Made by a program: the position numbers and the translations under genes. DNA of 64,000 bases from SHLQ01 sp964451305 (GTDB lineage: Bacteria; Actinomycetota; Acidimicrobiia; Acidimicrobiales; SHLQ01), in the NCBI GenBank assembly GCA_964451305.1, contig CAYVHV010000006.1, positions 57,215-121,214 of the forward strand. Direction: 5' to 3'. The notes beneath the pieces were generated by a model. The model ran no database searches. It was not told where the DNA came from and saw nothing but the letters and a program-made list of their open reading frames with translations. Shown here in pieces: positions 1 through 8,877 of the stretch (within the stretch, counting starts at the first letter, position 1; the number at the start of each line of letters is the position of its first letter).

Positions 1-1
1 T

Positions 2-313
2 CCTGTCCTGAGGCAACTCCGAGCGATCTGCCCCGCATTGCCAAGCGCCGATGAGAAGGTGTCGCACGGTCGTCCGGCGTTCTTCACCAGGGAGAGCGAC
101 CTTGCTCGCCACCCGAACGTCGTTGGTACCCATCACGTCGGGGCATCGACCGCACAAGCACAAGCTGCGGTCGCTGCGGTTGCGTCGATGCACCTCAAGC
201 ACGAACCATCGTCTGAGCTACTCGAGCAGCTCGAAGGTGACGGTGACATCCTCGCCGTCTCGCTCTCGGCGATTCCAGGTTCGCAGGAATTTACGCCCGG
301 AACTCGCAGATAG
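2..313 (+). pseudogene. Phosphoglycerate dehydrogenase-like C-terminal remnant with internal deletion
   Basis: The reading frame is open from the window edge to a TAG at 311-313. It contains the motif NVVGTHHVGASTAQAQ, the end of the NAD-binding domain of D-3-phosphoglycerate dehydrogenase (first step of serine synthesis). This is followed at once by AQAAVAAVASMHLKHEP...LLEQLEGDGDILAVSLS, which resembles the last two strands of the C-terminal ACT domain. About 100 residues normally lie between these two parts: the rest of the substrate domain and the first half of ACT. They are missing, and the frame is kept. The upstream end lies outside the window. DUF1015 genes, such as the next one, often sit beside serA/serC, which supports the call. 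Whether this is a true deletion or an assembly error cannot be told. Confidence 0.5.
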
Positions 314-1519
314 ATGGTCAGCTTCACGCCGTTTCGAGGCTCGGTCATCAAGTCGGATTTCACTCGACGCGTTCCAGCTCCCGCGTTCGATTCGATGTCG
401 CGATCGCAACGTTCCGAATATCTCGCGACGCACCCTGAGAGCTACACGCTCGTCACCCGTTCGCCGAGCGATGGTGGGCCGGAAGACCAGGCAGACCTCG
501 CCCGGCTCATCGAACTCGGCGGCCAGGCTCTCCAGCGAATTCGTGATGCAGGCGCGTTCCATGAGATGTCCGGGCCGAGTTTCTTTCTCTACCGGTTGAA
601 GTTGGGAGATCTCATCCAGACCGGAATTGTTGGACTCGTCGACACCCAGGACTACCTCGAGGGGCGAGTGAAGCGTCACGAACGAGTGAGGGCGAACCGG
701 GCAGCGCATCTGTCGCACCACTTTGAAACGCTCGGTGTCCAATCATCGCCGATTGCGGTGAGTTACCGGTCCGATCCAATCATTCGGCAACGGCTCGACG
801 ACGTGCTCGATCGCACCGATCCGATCGTCTCGTTCATATCGGGCGATGGGCTCGATCAGACGGTGTGGGCAATCACCGACCAAGACGATCTCGACTATCT
901 GTCGACGGCGTTCGAGCCGCACGATTTCTACATCATGGACGGTCATCACCGAGCTGCAGCAGCGGGACAGCTTCTCGAACGCATCGGCCCGGAGCGAGCG
1001 AGCAAGATGCTTGGTGTTGCCTTCGCCGATGACCGGGTCAACATCGAACCGTTCCATCGCCGCATAATGCTCAACGATGATGTCGACATCGATATGTTCT
1101 CCTCATCGCTGCGCGATTTGTTGCGCCTTGTCCCCGATGCCCGGATGGAACACGAGCTACCCGACGAGGGTCAGATCGGGGTTCACCTCGATGGGCAATG
1201 GTGGCGTGGCGAGATGCCTGAGACGTCGAGCGATTCGCCAATCGATGCGCTTGGACCGGTTCGGTTGCAGAAGCAGGTGATCGGTCCAGTCTTTGGGCTC
1301 GACCCCGAACAAAGTGCGGGCCAGATCCGCTACTTCCTCGATACTGCCAACCGCGGCGAATTGGCACAGCGCATCGACCGACGCAACGTGCTCTTCGTTC
1401 TTCGCCCGATCACCGCAGCTGAGGTGTTCGCCGTTGCTGACGCTGGGCTCGATATGCCGCCCAAGAGCACCTATGTGACACCGAAGCCACGATCGGGAGT
1501 CTTCCTCCGCGAGTTCTAA
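314..1519 (+). CDS. DUF1015 family protein
   Basis: A 401-residue soluble protein of the DUF1015 family, whose biochemical role is unknown. The family signature is clear: the N-terminal region with the Y-x-L-V-T-R segment, the FFLYRLKLG strand, and the central FYIMDGHHRAAAA motif at about residue 205. ATG directly follows the stop of the upstream serA-like remnant, so the two were probably one transcript. Such coupling with serine-pathway genes is common in this family and suggests a link to serine or ATP-dependent chemistry, but that is inference. Its stop codon overlaps the stop of the convergent pabB-type gene by a few bases, leaving no room for a terminator between them. Confidence 0.85.
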   Translation: MVSFTPFRGSVIKSDFTRRVPAPAFDSMSRSQRSEYLATHPESYTLVTRSPSDGGPEDQADLARLIELGGQALQRIRDAGAFHEMSGPSFFLYRLKLGDLIQTGIVGLVDTQDYLEGRVKRHERVRANRAAHLSHHFETLGVQSSPIAVSYRSDPIIRQRLDDVLDRTDPIVSFISGDGLDQTVWAITDQDDLDYLSTAFEPHDFYIMDGHHRAAAAGQLLERIGPERASKMLGVAFADDRVNIEPFHRRIMLNDDVDIDMFSSSLRDLLRLVPDARMEHELPDEGQIGVHLDGQWWRGEMPETSSDSPIDALGPVRLQKQVIGPVFGLDPEQSAGQIRYFLDTANRGELAQRIDRRNVLFVLRPITAAEVFAVADAGLDMPPKSTYVTPKPRSGVFLREF

Positions 1520-3270
1520 GGCGCTTTTGTTCGAACCTGGATTACATCCCAGCCGCGGACCGAGTTGATCGTGAAGACCTTGTCTGCGCTGTACAAATCA
1601 TCGAGGGTGAGAAGTCGCTCGGTTATCTGACCACGATCGAGTAACTCTTGGCGCAGCGTGCCGGGCAGCAGGCCACTGTCGTTATGTGGCGTGAGCAATT
1701 CACCACCGATTTCAAGTACGAGGTTGGCAATGCAGGTCTCAGTGAGCTCGCCTCGACGGTTCCACAAAATCACATCAGGAGCATCAGGAAAGCGGTCGAG
1801 TGCCTCCTCGTAGCGGTTTCGCGTGGTGGTTTTGAAAACGAGGAACTCGTTGTATGGGTCGGTGGGTTCGGTGTCGATCGGCAGCGTTCTAACCGTTCCG
1901 GTTTCGGGTGGGAGTGAACCCACGTCGAGTGTTGGAACGCCTGCAGCATCGACGAGCAGGCGAAGTCTTACCGGGGTGTCGGACCGGACCGTGTTGAGTA
2001 GTTCCATGACCCGGTCCATGTCGACGTCGATTCCAAAGTGATCGCCCGCCGAGAGCAACCGGTTGATGTGCTGCTGTCGCAGTGACACCCCGCCTTCGGG
2101 TGTCCACGCCATCGTCTCGAGTAACTGCAGTGGCTTGCCGGCGCGGGTAAGCACTCGCGACTTGTGTTCGGTCTCTTCCCACTCATTCGCTGGCTCGGAG
2201 TCCCACACGATCCCTCCGCCAACCCCATAGGTTCCGGTGCCAGCTTCGAGGTCGAGCCAGACACTTCTGATGATGACGTTGAACTCCCAGCGCCCGTCGG
2301 GCGAGAGCGCAAATGCCGATCCGCAGTAGGCGCCACGAGGGGACTGTTCAAGGTCTGCGATGATCTGTGTGGTTCGGTACTTTGGAGCACCGGTGATCGA
2401 CGCGACGGGGTAGAGGGCGGTCATTGCCTCGGCGAGGCTGGCGTTCGACGTGGCTTCGACGGTCGAAGTCATCGCGTGCACGGTCGGGTAGTGCTCGACG
2501 TGGAGCAGGTTTGGGACGTACACGCTTCCGACGTCTGCGATGCGTCCGAGGTCGTTGCGGACCATATCGACGATCATGACGTTCTCGGCACGGTCCTTCA
2601 GGCTCGAGGTGAGGTCGTCCACCATCTCTGCGTCGCGGACGGGATCAAAGTGTCGAGGGCGAGTGCCCTTCATTGGCCGAGACGAGAACACCGGACCGTC
2701 GGGCCCGATATGGCGGGTGAAGAACAGTTCCGGAGATGCGCTACACAAGGCGTGCGTGCCGAAGTGCAAGAAGGCGTCGTGCTTTGCGTTCTGAGCTCGG
2801 ACGAGTGAGGCAAAGAGCCCCTCGGCGCTTCCCCAGAAGGTCGAGTGCCGGCGAACCGTGTAGTTGACCTGGTAGGTGTCACCGGCAGCGATCAGTTCGC
2901 GAACGTCGTCGATCGCAGCGCTGTAGGTCGCTTCGCTTTGGTCGGGGAGCCAGTCGCCCACCTCAAAGGGTGCGTCGATGGGGCCACTGGAGGCTTCGGC
3001 AGCACTGAAGATTCCGAAGGCGAGCAAGGGAGTGTCGTCGTCGCGTTGGCTGTGAACTGCTTCGTCGAACGCAGGGCCTGCGTCGTAGCTGAGCATTCCG
3101 ACGACCCACTTGCCAGCAGCGGTTGCTGCCTCAGCCCGTTCGAGTGATGGGATGACCTCGTCGATGTCCCACGCAGTTACCTTTTCCTCGGGGTCGGTAA
3201 AGCGAAGCCATTCGCGTTCGGTCCCAAAGCGCAACAACCCACTCGTGAGCTGTGTGCCAGCGCGTCCCAT
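1516..3270 (-). CDS. pabB: Aminodeoxychorismate synthase component I fused to aminodeoxychorismate lyase
   Basis: A bifunctional 584-residue protein for p-aminobenzoate, the aromatic unit of folate. Residues ~80-340 form the chorismate-binding domain, with GDTYQVNYT, SRPMKGTRPR, the ITGAPK loop and the Mg-binding EWEETEHKSRVL-type end. Residues ~355-580 resemble the PLP-dependent fold-type IV lyase PabC (LLETMAW..., RQQHINRLL..., EL TETC-type segment). PabB makes 4-amino-4-deoxychorismate and PabC removes pyruvate. The glutaminase partner PabA is not in the window. The ATG start at 3270 fits the usual length of such fusions. Only 28 bp separate it from the epimerase gene upstream on the same strand, so co-transcription is possible though functionally unrelated. 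Confidence 0.9.
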   Translation of the reverse strand: MGRAGTQLTSGLLRFGTEREWLRFTDPEEKVTAWDIDEVIPSLERAEAATAAGKWVVGMLSYDAGPAFDEAVHSQRDDDTPLLAFGIFSAAEASSGPIDAPFEVGDWLPDQSEATYSAAIDDVRELIAAGDTYQVNYTVRRHSTFWGSAEGLFASLVRAQNAKHDAFLHFGTHALCSASPELFFTRHIGPDGPVFSSRPMKGTRPRHFDPVRDAEMVDDLTSSLKDRAENVMIVDMVRNDLGRIADVGSVYVPNLLHVEHYPTVHAMTSTVEATSNASLAEAMTALYPVASITGAPKYRTTQIIADLEQSPRGAYCGSAFALSPDGRWEFNVIIRSVWLDLEAGTGTYGVGGGIVWDSEPANEWEETEHKSRVLTRAGKPLQLLETMAWTPEGGVSLRQQHINRLLSAGDHFGIDVDMDRVMELLNTVRSDTPVRLRLLVDAAGVPTLDVGSLPPETGTVRTLPIDTEPTDPYNEFLVFKTTTRNRYEEALDRFPDAPDVILWNRRGELTETCIANLVLEIGGELLTPHNDSGLLPGTLRQELLDRGQITERLLTLDDLYSADKVFTINSVRGWDVIQVRTKAP

Positions 3271-3298
3271 ATGGTCTCAGGCTAGTTACTTCGACGGG

Positions 3299-4255
3299 CT
3301 ACCTGCGGTTTGAGAGTGCGTTGCTCTGACGGTAGTGAGAAACGTGGGCGTCGAGACCATCGGTCAGACGAACGGTTGGCTCCCAGTCCAGATCGTTGCG
3401 GGCAGCGGTCGTGTCGCCGCCAGTTCGGTCGACATCGCCCAGCGCGCGGGTTCGCACAGAGCGCTCTACCGCCTTGCCCGTGGCAGATTCGACAGCTGAG
3501 ATCATCTGGTTGACCGAAACCGAAGACCCGCCAGCGATGTTGTAGACGCTGCCGGGCGGGACGTCTGCGGTTGTAGCAGCGATGTTGGCGCGTGCGACAT
3601 CGTCGACGAAGGTGAAGTCTCGTACTTGATCGCCGCTGCCGAAGATTGAAATCGGCGTTCCGGTTTCGGCAGCCTCGATGAGGCGGTGGGTGAGCATGTC
3701 TGGCCGCTGGCGCGGTCCGTACACGGTGAAGTACCGGAGACTCACGGTCGAGAGGTCATGTTCGGCGGCGAATGTTCTGCAGAGGTGCTCTCCAGCCAGT
3801 TTCGTAACGGCGTACGGGCTCGTTGGCGCTGGAGTCTGTTCCTCGCTCGTTGGGTACTGAGTAGCGTTGCCGTACACCGACGATGATGATGCGTACACAA
3901 CGCGGCGCACGCCGAATCGCAAACAGAGGTCAAGTACGTGTTTTGTCGCCTCGATGTTTGCACGAGCGTACGTCGTGAAATCGAGCCAGGACTTGCGGAC
4001 TCCTGGCTGTGCAGCGAGGTGAAGGACGCTATCCACGCCATCGAACAACTCTTCGAAACCTCCGGTCGTCAGGTCGGCTTGAGAAAAGGTGAAGTTCGAA
4101 AACCGCTGCAAGGAAGAAAGGTTGGCAGCCTTAACCTCGAGGTCGTAATAGTCGGTCAGCGAGTCGATACCGCAGACCTCATGGCCGTCCGATAGCAGCC
4201 GGAGCGCAGTCGTCGTTCCAATGAACCCAGCGGTTCCGGTGATGATGTACTTCAT
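3299..4255 (-). CDS. NAD-dependent epimerase/dehydratase (UDP-glucuronate 4-epimerase-like)
   Basis: A 318-residue extended short-chain dehydrogenase. The Rossmann motif TGTAGFIG is at residues 6-13. The segment GIDSLTDYYDLEVKAANL is typical of UDP-glucuronate/UDP-glucose 4-epimerases, and the SSSSVYG and YAVTK motifs supply the catalytic Ser, Tyr and Lys. It most likely interconverts C4 epimers of a UDP-sugar for a surface polysaccharide. The start MKYIITG at 4255 is chosen over an upstream in-frame ATG at 4321 because GAGGA lies just before it and the Rossmann strand begins at residue 2. It is divergent from the FEA1-like lipoprotein gene. Confidence 0.85.
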   Translation of the reverse strand: MKYIITGTAGFIGTTTALRLLSDGHEVCGIDSLTDYYDLEVKAANLSSLQRFSNFTFSQADLTTGGFEELFDGVDSVLHLAAQPGVRKSWLDFTTYARANIEATKHVLDLCLRFGVRRVVYASSSSVYGNATQYPTSEEQTPAPTSPYAVTKLAGEHLCRTFAAEHDLSTVSLRYFTVYGPRQRPDMLTHRLIEAAETGTPISIFGSGDQVRDFTFVDDVARANIAATTADVPPGSVYNIAGGSSVSVNQMISAVESATGKAVERSVRTRALGDVDRTGGDTTAARNDLDWEPTVRLTDGLDAHVSHYRQSNALSNRR

Positions 4256-4358
4256 GATTTCCTCGATCGGAGGGGTTGAGCTGTTCGGTGTTGGTCCAGC
4301 TATGTGACCAGTGTCATGCATGCGAGAGGCTTAAGGGTTTGCATGTTTGTCTTCGTAT

Positions 4359-4374
4359 GATAAGTATGCTTATC
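4359..4374. promoter_or_regulatory. Inverted repeat upstream of the FEA1-like gene (possible operator)
   Basis: GATAAG-TATG-CTTATC: perfect 6-bp arms around a 4-bp centre, 37 bp before the chosen ATG of the iron-related lipoprotein gene. Position and symmetry fit a regulator site overlapping the promoter. No known regulator motif is matched with confidence. Confidence 0.35.
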
Positions 4375-4410
4375 AACAGAGATCAAGCCGAACGGCGAGG
4401 GAGCAAATAC

Positions 4411-5610
4411 ATGGCCGGTTTTACGGCAAAGAATCGACTCGTGAGAGCGATTGCAATTACTGGAGCGTTGGCCGTTGGAGCTGCTGCTTGCGGTACTGAC
4501 GACGGAGCATCGGTGACCAACCTGGCCGAAGGTGATGGCTCGGTTAGCGCAAGTTCTGGCTCTGGCTCTGGTTCTGGTTCTGGCTCTGGCTCTGGTTCGA
4601 GTAGCGCAAGCGCTTCGGCGAGCGGCCCGTCCGAAGACGATGGTGGAGCCGTAACGGTCGGCGACGGTGGCTACGAGTATGTTTCCGATGTGGACAGCCA
4701 TCGTCTTGTCGTTGCAGACATCTGCGAGGTGAGCGATGCGCTTCCATCAGATGCAGAAATTGACTTCGACGCGGTTGCGGCGATCTATCGAGACGGAGGC
4801 AACTCGGTCAATAGCGATGGCTCGATTCGAACAGTCGCCGGATTTGCGTCTCGCGAAGACCGCAACCCCGAGCTTCAGGAGTTCTTCGGTACTTCGACGC
4901 CACTCGATGATTTCGTGACCTCAGCACTCGGGGGCACCGGCGATTTCGAAGGCGAACCTGACCTCGTCCGTCGGCAGGGAGTCCAAAAGGGAATCCAGAA
5001 CGCCACGATGGTGGCGTGGACAATCCACGAGTTCAACACCGCCCTCAGTAAAGCGTCTGAGGGCGACCTCGAACCAGCGGGCGGAGCGCCCCACAACTGG
5101 GACGAAGCATGGGCGTTTTATCACGGTGCTGAGCCGGGATGCTCACCCTTCGCAACTGCGAACTCGCAGGCCGGAAACTTCGGCACCGAGGGTGCCGACG
5201 GTGAGACGGCCCAAGCGAACGAGATCATCCTTCAAGCAATGATCGAAGGCCGCGACGCGCTGCTCGCAGAGGATGTTGCGGGCGCAGAGGCCGCCGTGGC
5301 CGACACTGTTCGCGGGCTTGCAATCACCTACAGCCAAGCGTCGCTTCGATACGCCCAACTTGTCGAGAACGATCTCGGCGAGGGTGATGCCGAGACCGCC
5401 CGAATCCATCAAGCGGAGGGTCTTGCGTTTAGTCGGGTGCTCGCTCCCCAACTTGCCGACGCTGGCGCCGATATGGATACCGTTCTGGCCACCTTCGCTC
5501 TAGAAAACGAACCCGCCGAAGGTTGGTACGCAACGATCGAAGAAGCACTCGCTCCTGCGTGGGACACGCTCGGCATCGATCGCGACGCCGATATTGGTGA
5601 GCTCAGCTAG
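4411..5610 (+). CDS. FEA1-domain lipoprotein (low-iron-inducible, iron assimilation family)
   Basis: A 399-residue secreted protein. A signal peptide (AIAITGALAVGAAAC) ends in a probable lipobox at Cys ~27. A Ser/Gly/Ala linker (about residues 48-72, alternating S-G) leads to the globular domain. That domain shares with algal FEA1 (Fe-assimilating protein 1, low-iron-inducible periplasmic family) the segment FDAVAAIYRDGGNSVNSDGS, followed by RT..GFA, and later the TGDF, NWDEAWAFYHG and EGRDALL motifs. Algal FEA1 is secreted under iron limitation and helps iron uptake. By analogy this protein may capture iron at the cell surface, and the ferric ABC transporter 3 kb downstream fits. ATG 4411 is chosen because GAGGGAG lies 8 bp upstream. 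An earlier in-frame ATG would put 15 or more polar residues before the signal peptide. Confidence 0.8.
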   Translation: MAGFTAKNRLVRAIAITGALAVGAAACGTDDGASVTNLAEGDGSVSASSGSGSGSGSGSGSGSSSASASASGPSEDDGGAVTVGDGGYEYVSDVDSHRLVVADICEVSDALPSDAEIDFDAVAAIYRDGGNSVNSDGSIRTVAGFASREDRNPELQEFFGTSTPLDDFVTSALGGTGDFEGEPDLVRRQGVQKGIQNATMVAWTIHEFNTALSKASEGDLEPAGGAPHNWDEAWAFYHGAEPGCSPFATANSQAGNFGTEGADGETAQANEIILQAMIEGRDALLAEDVAGAEAAVADTVRGLAITYSQASLRYAQLVENDLGEGDAETARIHQAEGLAFSRVLAPQLADAGADMDTVLATFALENEPAEGWYATIEEALAPAWDTLGIDRDADIGELS

Positions 5611-5625
5611 GTCTACCGAACAACC

Positions 5626-5687
5626 ACGAACGAAAGCTTCGTTCGTCGCATGGACCTCCGGCCAAGGCTCCCTCTTGGCCGGAGGTC
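5626..5687 (+). terminator. Two tandem hairpins after the FEA1-like gene
   Basis: Hairpin 1: 9-bp arms at 5626-5634 and 5638-5646 (ACGAACGAA/TTCGTTCGT). Hairpin 2: perfect 14-bp arms at 5653-5666 and 5674-5687 with a 7-nt loop. No clear U-run follows, so this may be a terminator of the kind common in high-GC bacteria or an mRNA 3'-end stabiliser. Confidence 0.65.
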
Positions 5688-5706
5688 TCGCTATGTTTGA
5701 CCCTCC

Positions 5707-7128
5707 ATGGTGTCTCCGCAATTGAAACCATCGGTCCTCGTGATCGGCGCTGGTCCTACGGGCCTGACAGCCGGATGGAAGCTCGCAGAGCGAGGCCACT
5801 GCGTCACCGTGGCCGAACGTGCCCCCGTCGTGGGTGGCATGTCGGCGAGTTTCACTGTGGCAGGACAACGAGTCGACTTCGGCTCGCATCGCCTGCACGG
5901 CAAAGCTGATCCAGCACTGCTTCGCGAGCTCAAGGCATTGATGGGTGACGGCCTGCAAGCTCGTCAACGAAATGGACGCATCCGCCTCGAGGGTGAGTGG
6001 GTTGGGTTCCCGCTTCGCGCCGGTGCCCTCATTGCGCACCTTCCTCGCCGGTTCGCTATCGGCGCAGCGTTCGATTCGCTCACATCGTCTCTCCGTCGTC
6101 CAGCAGCGGACGACTTTGGAAGCATCGTGCGCGCTGGGCTCGGGCCGACGGTGTTCGACGCGTTCTATGGTCCATATGCGAAGAAGCTGTGGGGGGTTGA
6201 CGCCCGTGAACTCGATGGGTCGATGGCCCAGCGCCGGGTGTCTGCCGGCGGGCCAATCGACATTGCCAAGCGCCTCCTCGCAGCGAGAAATGAAGAAGGC
6301 CGAATCTTCTACTACCCGCGAAATGGATACGGCCAAATCTGTGAGGCCCTCGCTGAGGCGGCAACCAACGCCGAAGCGGAAGTACGTCTGGCAACGAAAG
6401 TGACCTCGCTGTCGTTCGAGGGAGATCGAGCTCAGGCCACGCTCGTCAGCACGTCGGCTGCTGACGAGGAAGAAGCCGAGTTACTCGAGGCTGACGTTGT
6501 CGTGTCGACGATTCCCGCTACTCGACTCGTCGACATCACGACGCCTGCACCCGCAGAAGACGTTCGGTCTTCGGCGGCGAGCCTCGAAAGCCGCGGCATG
6601 GTGTTTGTCTACCTCGTCGTACCGAGGGCGCAGTACACGCCCTATGACGCGCATTACTTTCCGAGCCTCGACACTGCAATCGCTCGGTTGTCAGAGCCAA
6701 AGAACTACCGCACGGGAACCGATCCCGAAGATCTCACCGTGCTGTGCGCTGAGCTTGCGTGCAGTGTTGGTGACGAGGTTTGGTCGATGGACGACGAGGC
6801 CCTCGGCGACCTCGTTGCCCGTGAGTTACAGCAATTGGGTTTGCCAGCGCCGGCACACGTTGAAACTCTCGTCCGGCGGTTGGGATCGGTCTATCCGGTC
6901 TACCGGCACGGCTTCCAATCCCATCTCGACGCCATCGAGTTCTGGGCGCAAACCCAGCCCGGCTTGATCACTGCTGGCCGCCAGGGGTTATTCGTCCCCG
7001 ACAACTTGCACCACACTATCGCCATGGGCCGGGCTGTTTCGCAGGTGATCGACGATGACGGCACGATCGACCGGGTGGCGTGGACGAGGGCTCGCAACGA
7101 GTTTCGGTCTCATGTCGTTGAGGATTGA
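5707..7128 (+). CDS. FAD-dependent oxidoreductase, protoporphyrinogen oxidase/UDP-galactopyranose mutase-like
   Basis: A 473-residue flavoprotein with the dinucleotide-binding motif VLVIGAGPTGLTAGWKLAERG at residues ~10-30 and the second glycine-rich segment VVGGMSASF. FGSHRLHG and the segment FDAFYGPYAKKLWGVDARELDG are typical of amine-oxidase-like enzymes found in polysaccharide clusters. The substrate cannot be told. The neighbouring epimerase and GT2 fusion make sugar-nucleotide or lipid-linked sugar chemistry more likely than haem synthesis. ATG 5707 has no clear ribosome site, so translation may be leaderless. The gene is convergent with the flippase/GT2 fusion (22 bp between stops). 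Confidence 0.75.
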   Translation: MVSPQLKPSVLVIGAGPTGLTAGWKLAERGHCVTVAERAPVVGGMSASFTVAGQRVDFGSHRLHGKADPALLRELKALMGDGLQARQRNGRIRLEGEWVGFPLRAGALIAHLPRRFAIGAAFDSLTSSLRRPAADDFGSIVRAGLGPTVFDAFYGPYAKKLWGVDARELDGSMAQRRVSAGGPIDIAKRLLAARNEEGRIFYYPRNGYGQICEALAEAATNAEAEVRLATKVTSLSFEGDRAQATLVSTSAADEEEAELLEADVVVSTIPATRLVDITTPAPAEDVRSSAASLESRGMVFVYLVVPRAQYTPYDAHYFPSLDTAIARLSEPKNYRTGTDPEDLTVLCAELACSVGDEVWSMDDEALGDLVARELQQLGLPAPAHVETLVRRLGSVYPVYRHGFQSHLDAIEFWAQTQPGLITAGRQGLFVPDNLHHTIAMGRAVSQVIDDDGTIDRVAWTRARNEFRSHVVED

Positions 7129-7150
7129 TCAGACCCTCCGGTAGAGCGAG

Positions 7151-8794
7151 TTAGGCCGTGTTGATCTCGCGGTAGATCGCAGGCATGACACGTCGGAGAT
7201 AGGGGCCGAGCTTGATGAAACTGTCGCCGGTCGAGCGGAAGCGGTACGTGATGCCGACCTCTTTGTATCGATAGCCTTTGGCGATGAGGTCGAGGGTGAT
7301 GACCTGAGCGTAGTTGAAATCGTGGATGACCTCTGCGTCCTTCGCTGCGGCGGGGGAGAAGGCTCGGTAACCGGTCTGGCCATCGGTCACCGGAGTGCGG
7401 GTAAGAAAGGCGACCATCTTAGTAAGCACAATATTGCCGAATCGGCGATGTGGTCGCATGTGTTCGATGGTGCCCATGAATCGACTTCCGCCGACGTAAT
7501 CGGCTTCGCCGTCAAGGATTGGCTTCGCGAGGTTGGCAAGCTCTTCCGGCGGGTATTCCTCGTCGGCGTCACAGAACGAAACGACGACGGGATCGTGGGT
7601 GAGTGCGTGTGAGAGTCCGTATCGGACACCGGCACCGAGGCCCTGGTTTGTTTCGAACGAGACGACTTCGGCGCCTTCTTTGCGAGCGATCTCGGCAGTG
7701 CGGTCCGAGGACCCATCGTCGATAATCAGCGTGTGGACCGGGTGGCCGAGCACTTCTTCTGGGACGCGTCGGATGCATTGTCCGACCGAGTCCTCTTCGT
7801 TGTGTGCTGGCATGAACAAGACGATTGGGCGAGGGGTTTCGCCGTTGAGTTCAGGGGCGTTCGTGATTGGGGGGAGCGGACGTTCTGGCTGAAGGCGGAA
7901 CCGCCCGACAAAGCTCGGCGCAGGAACGAAGAGGGCGATACCGCCCGCTACGAGGGAGTAGATCGTCTTGAGTCCGTGGGCCGAAATTGCGGCAACGAGA
8001 GCAGCCCTCGGGTCATGGTCGAGAAGCCCGTATGCCGCCACCGATGCCGCCTCGTAGGTGCCGATCCCGCCAGGTGCAATCGCTGCGATCTGGGCAGCGA
8101 CGGCAACCGTTGTGATGACGACCGCGTCGGTTGCCGACAGCTCGATGCCGGCCCATTTCGCGCTGTGCCACACCAGTACGGCTTCAAAGAGCCACGCTGA
8201 AGCGGTCAGCGCGAAGGCGACCGGTCCAGGGAACTTGACCGAAGAATTCACTCGTGCGGTTTTTGCGAGCCACACTCCACCGATCACCGCAGCGGCGGTG
8301 ATCGCGAAGCCGAGGACCAGAATCCATCCGCCGACGAGTCGTGACATTGCCGAGGGGGCGATAAGCCAAGCCAAACCAACGACCGTGGCGATATCGGCGC
8401 TTCGGAGGACGAGTGATGACGACGCTGCGGCGTCGAGCGAAACCGAGGCTCGGCGTACGACGCTTGCGACGCGAAACGGTTCGCCGAGTCGGAAGGGGAG
8501 GACGTGATTGGCCCCGAGCGAGAGGTGAATGCCAGCAAGAGCTTGCGAGAGTGACAGTTTTGGCAGCACGCGAGCCCAAGCGATCGCTCGAAGCAGAAAG
8601 GCGAAGGCGAAGGCGGCAACAGCGATCGTGAGCCCGACCGGATCTGCGCCCATTGCCGAGAGGGCTTGCCCGAGCATCGACGTATCGAGCGTGAAGGCAA
8701 AGACGGCGAGTGAAATAACGAGTGCAAGAAGGCCGAGGATTGCGAGTGTGCGATTCGGCCAATTCGGTTTGGTACGACTCTTCAAAAGTTCCAT
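7151..8794 (-). CDS. Fusion of LPG-synthase-type (flippase-like) membrane domain with GT2 glycosyltransferase
   Basis: A 547-residue protein of two parts. Residues ~15-310 are a multi-span membrane domain of the lysylphosphatidylglycerol synthase/flippase-like type (UPF0104), with LRAIAWARVL, GANHVLPFRLGEPFRV and IAAIAPGGIGTYEA. After a proline-rich linker, residues ~325-545 are a cytosolic family 2 glycosyltransferase of the dolichyl-phosphate-mannose-synthase type, with FMPAHNEEDSV, LIIDDGSSDRT and the DAD motif in CDADEEYPP. The transferase probably loads a sugar onto a polyprenyl phosphate, and the membrane part may handle the lipid carrier. The two modules are usually separate genes. Convergent with the FAD oxidoreductase, divergent from the iron-binding lipoprotein gene. 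Confidence 0.85.
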   Translation of the reverse strand: MELLKSRTKPNWPNRTLAILGLLALVISLAVFAFTLDTSMLGQALSAMGADPVGLTIAVAAFAFAFLLRAIAWARVLPKLSLSQALAGIHLSLGANHVLPFRLGEPFRVASVVRRASVSLDAAASSSLVLRSADIATVVGLAWLIAPSAMSRLVGGWILVLGFAITAAAVIGGVWLAKTARVNSSVKFPGPVAFALTASAWLFEAVLVWHSAKWAGIELSATDAVVITTVAVAAQIAAIAPGGIGTYEAASVAAYGLLDHDPRAALVAAISAHGLKTIYSLVAGGIALFVPAPSFVGRFRLQPERPLPPITNAPELNGETPRPIVLFMPAHNEEDSVGQCIRRVPEEVLGHPVHTLIIDDGSSDRTAEIARKEGAEVVSFETNQGLGAGVRYGLSHALTHDPVVVSFCDADEEYPPEELANLAKPILDGEADYVGGSRFMGTIEHMRPHRRFGNIVLTKMVAFLTRTPVTDGQTGYRAFSPAAAKDAEVIHDFNYAQVITLDLIAKGYRYKEVGITYRFRSTGDSFIKLGPYLRRVMPAIYREINTA

Positions 8795-8829
8795 CGCTTG
8801 TGACTCTAGTCCTAAAACGCCTTAAATCG

Positions 8830-8845
8830 TTAGGTGAGCTTTACG
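8830..8845 (+). promoter_or_regulatory. Candidate iron box upstream of the ferric-binding lipoprotein
   Basis: TTAGGTGAGCTTTACG lies 33 bp before the ATG of the transporter gene. Its first half matches the left part of the IdeR/DtxR consensus (TTAGGTTAG). A similar TTAGGCATGCTTTAC occurs at 13486-13500 in front of the DtxR-family gene. The right half is degenerate, so the call is tentative. Confidence 0.4.
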
Positions 8846-8877
8846 TTCTGCGAGTGTCATCCGTTACGCTGGATGAT

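Noticed and set aside
1516..1519. Overlap of two convergent stop codons as possible frameshift
   Set aside because: Both proteins end at their expected family lengths; tight convergent packing is common here.
4555..4605. Short tandem repeat that could suggest a CRISPR-like or satellite array
   Set aside because: Simple Ser/Gly codon repetition forming a lipoprotein linker; no spacers.
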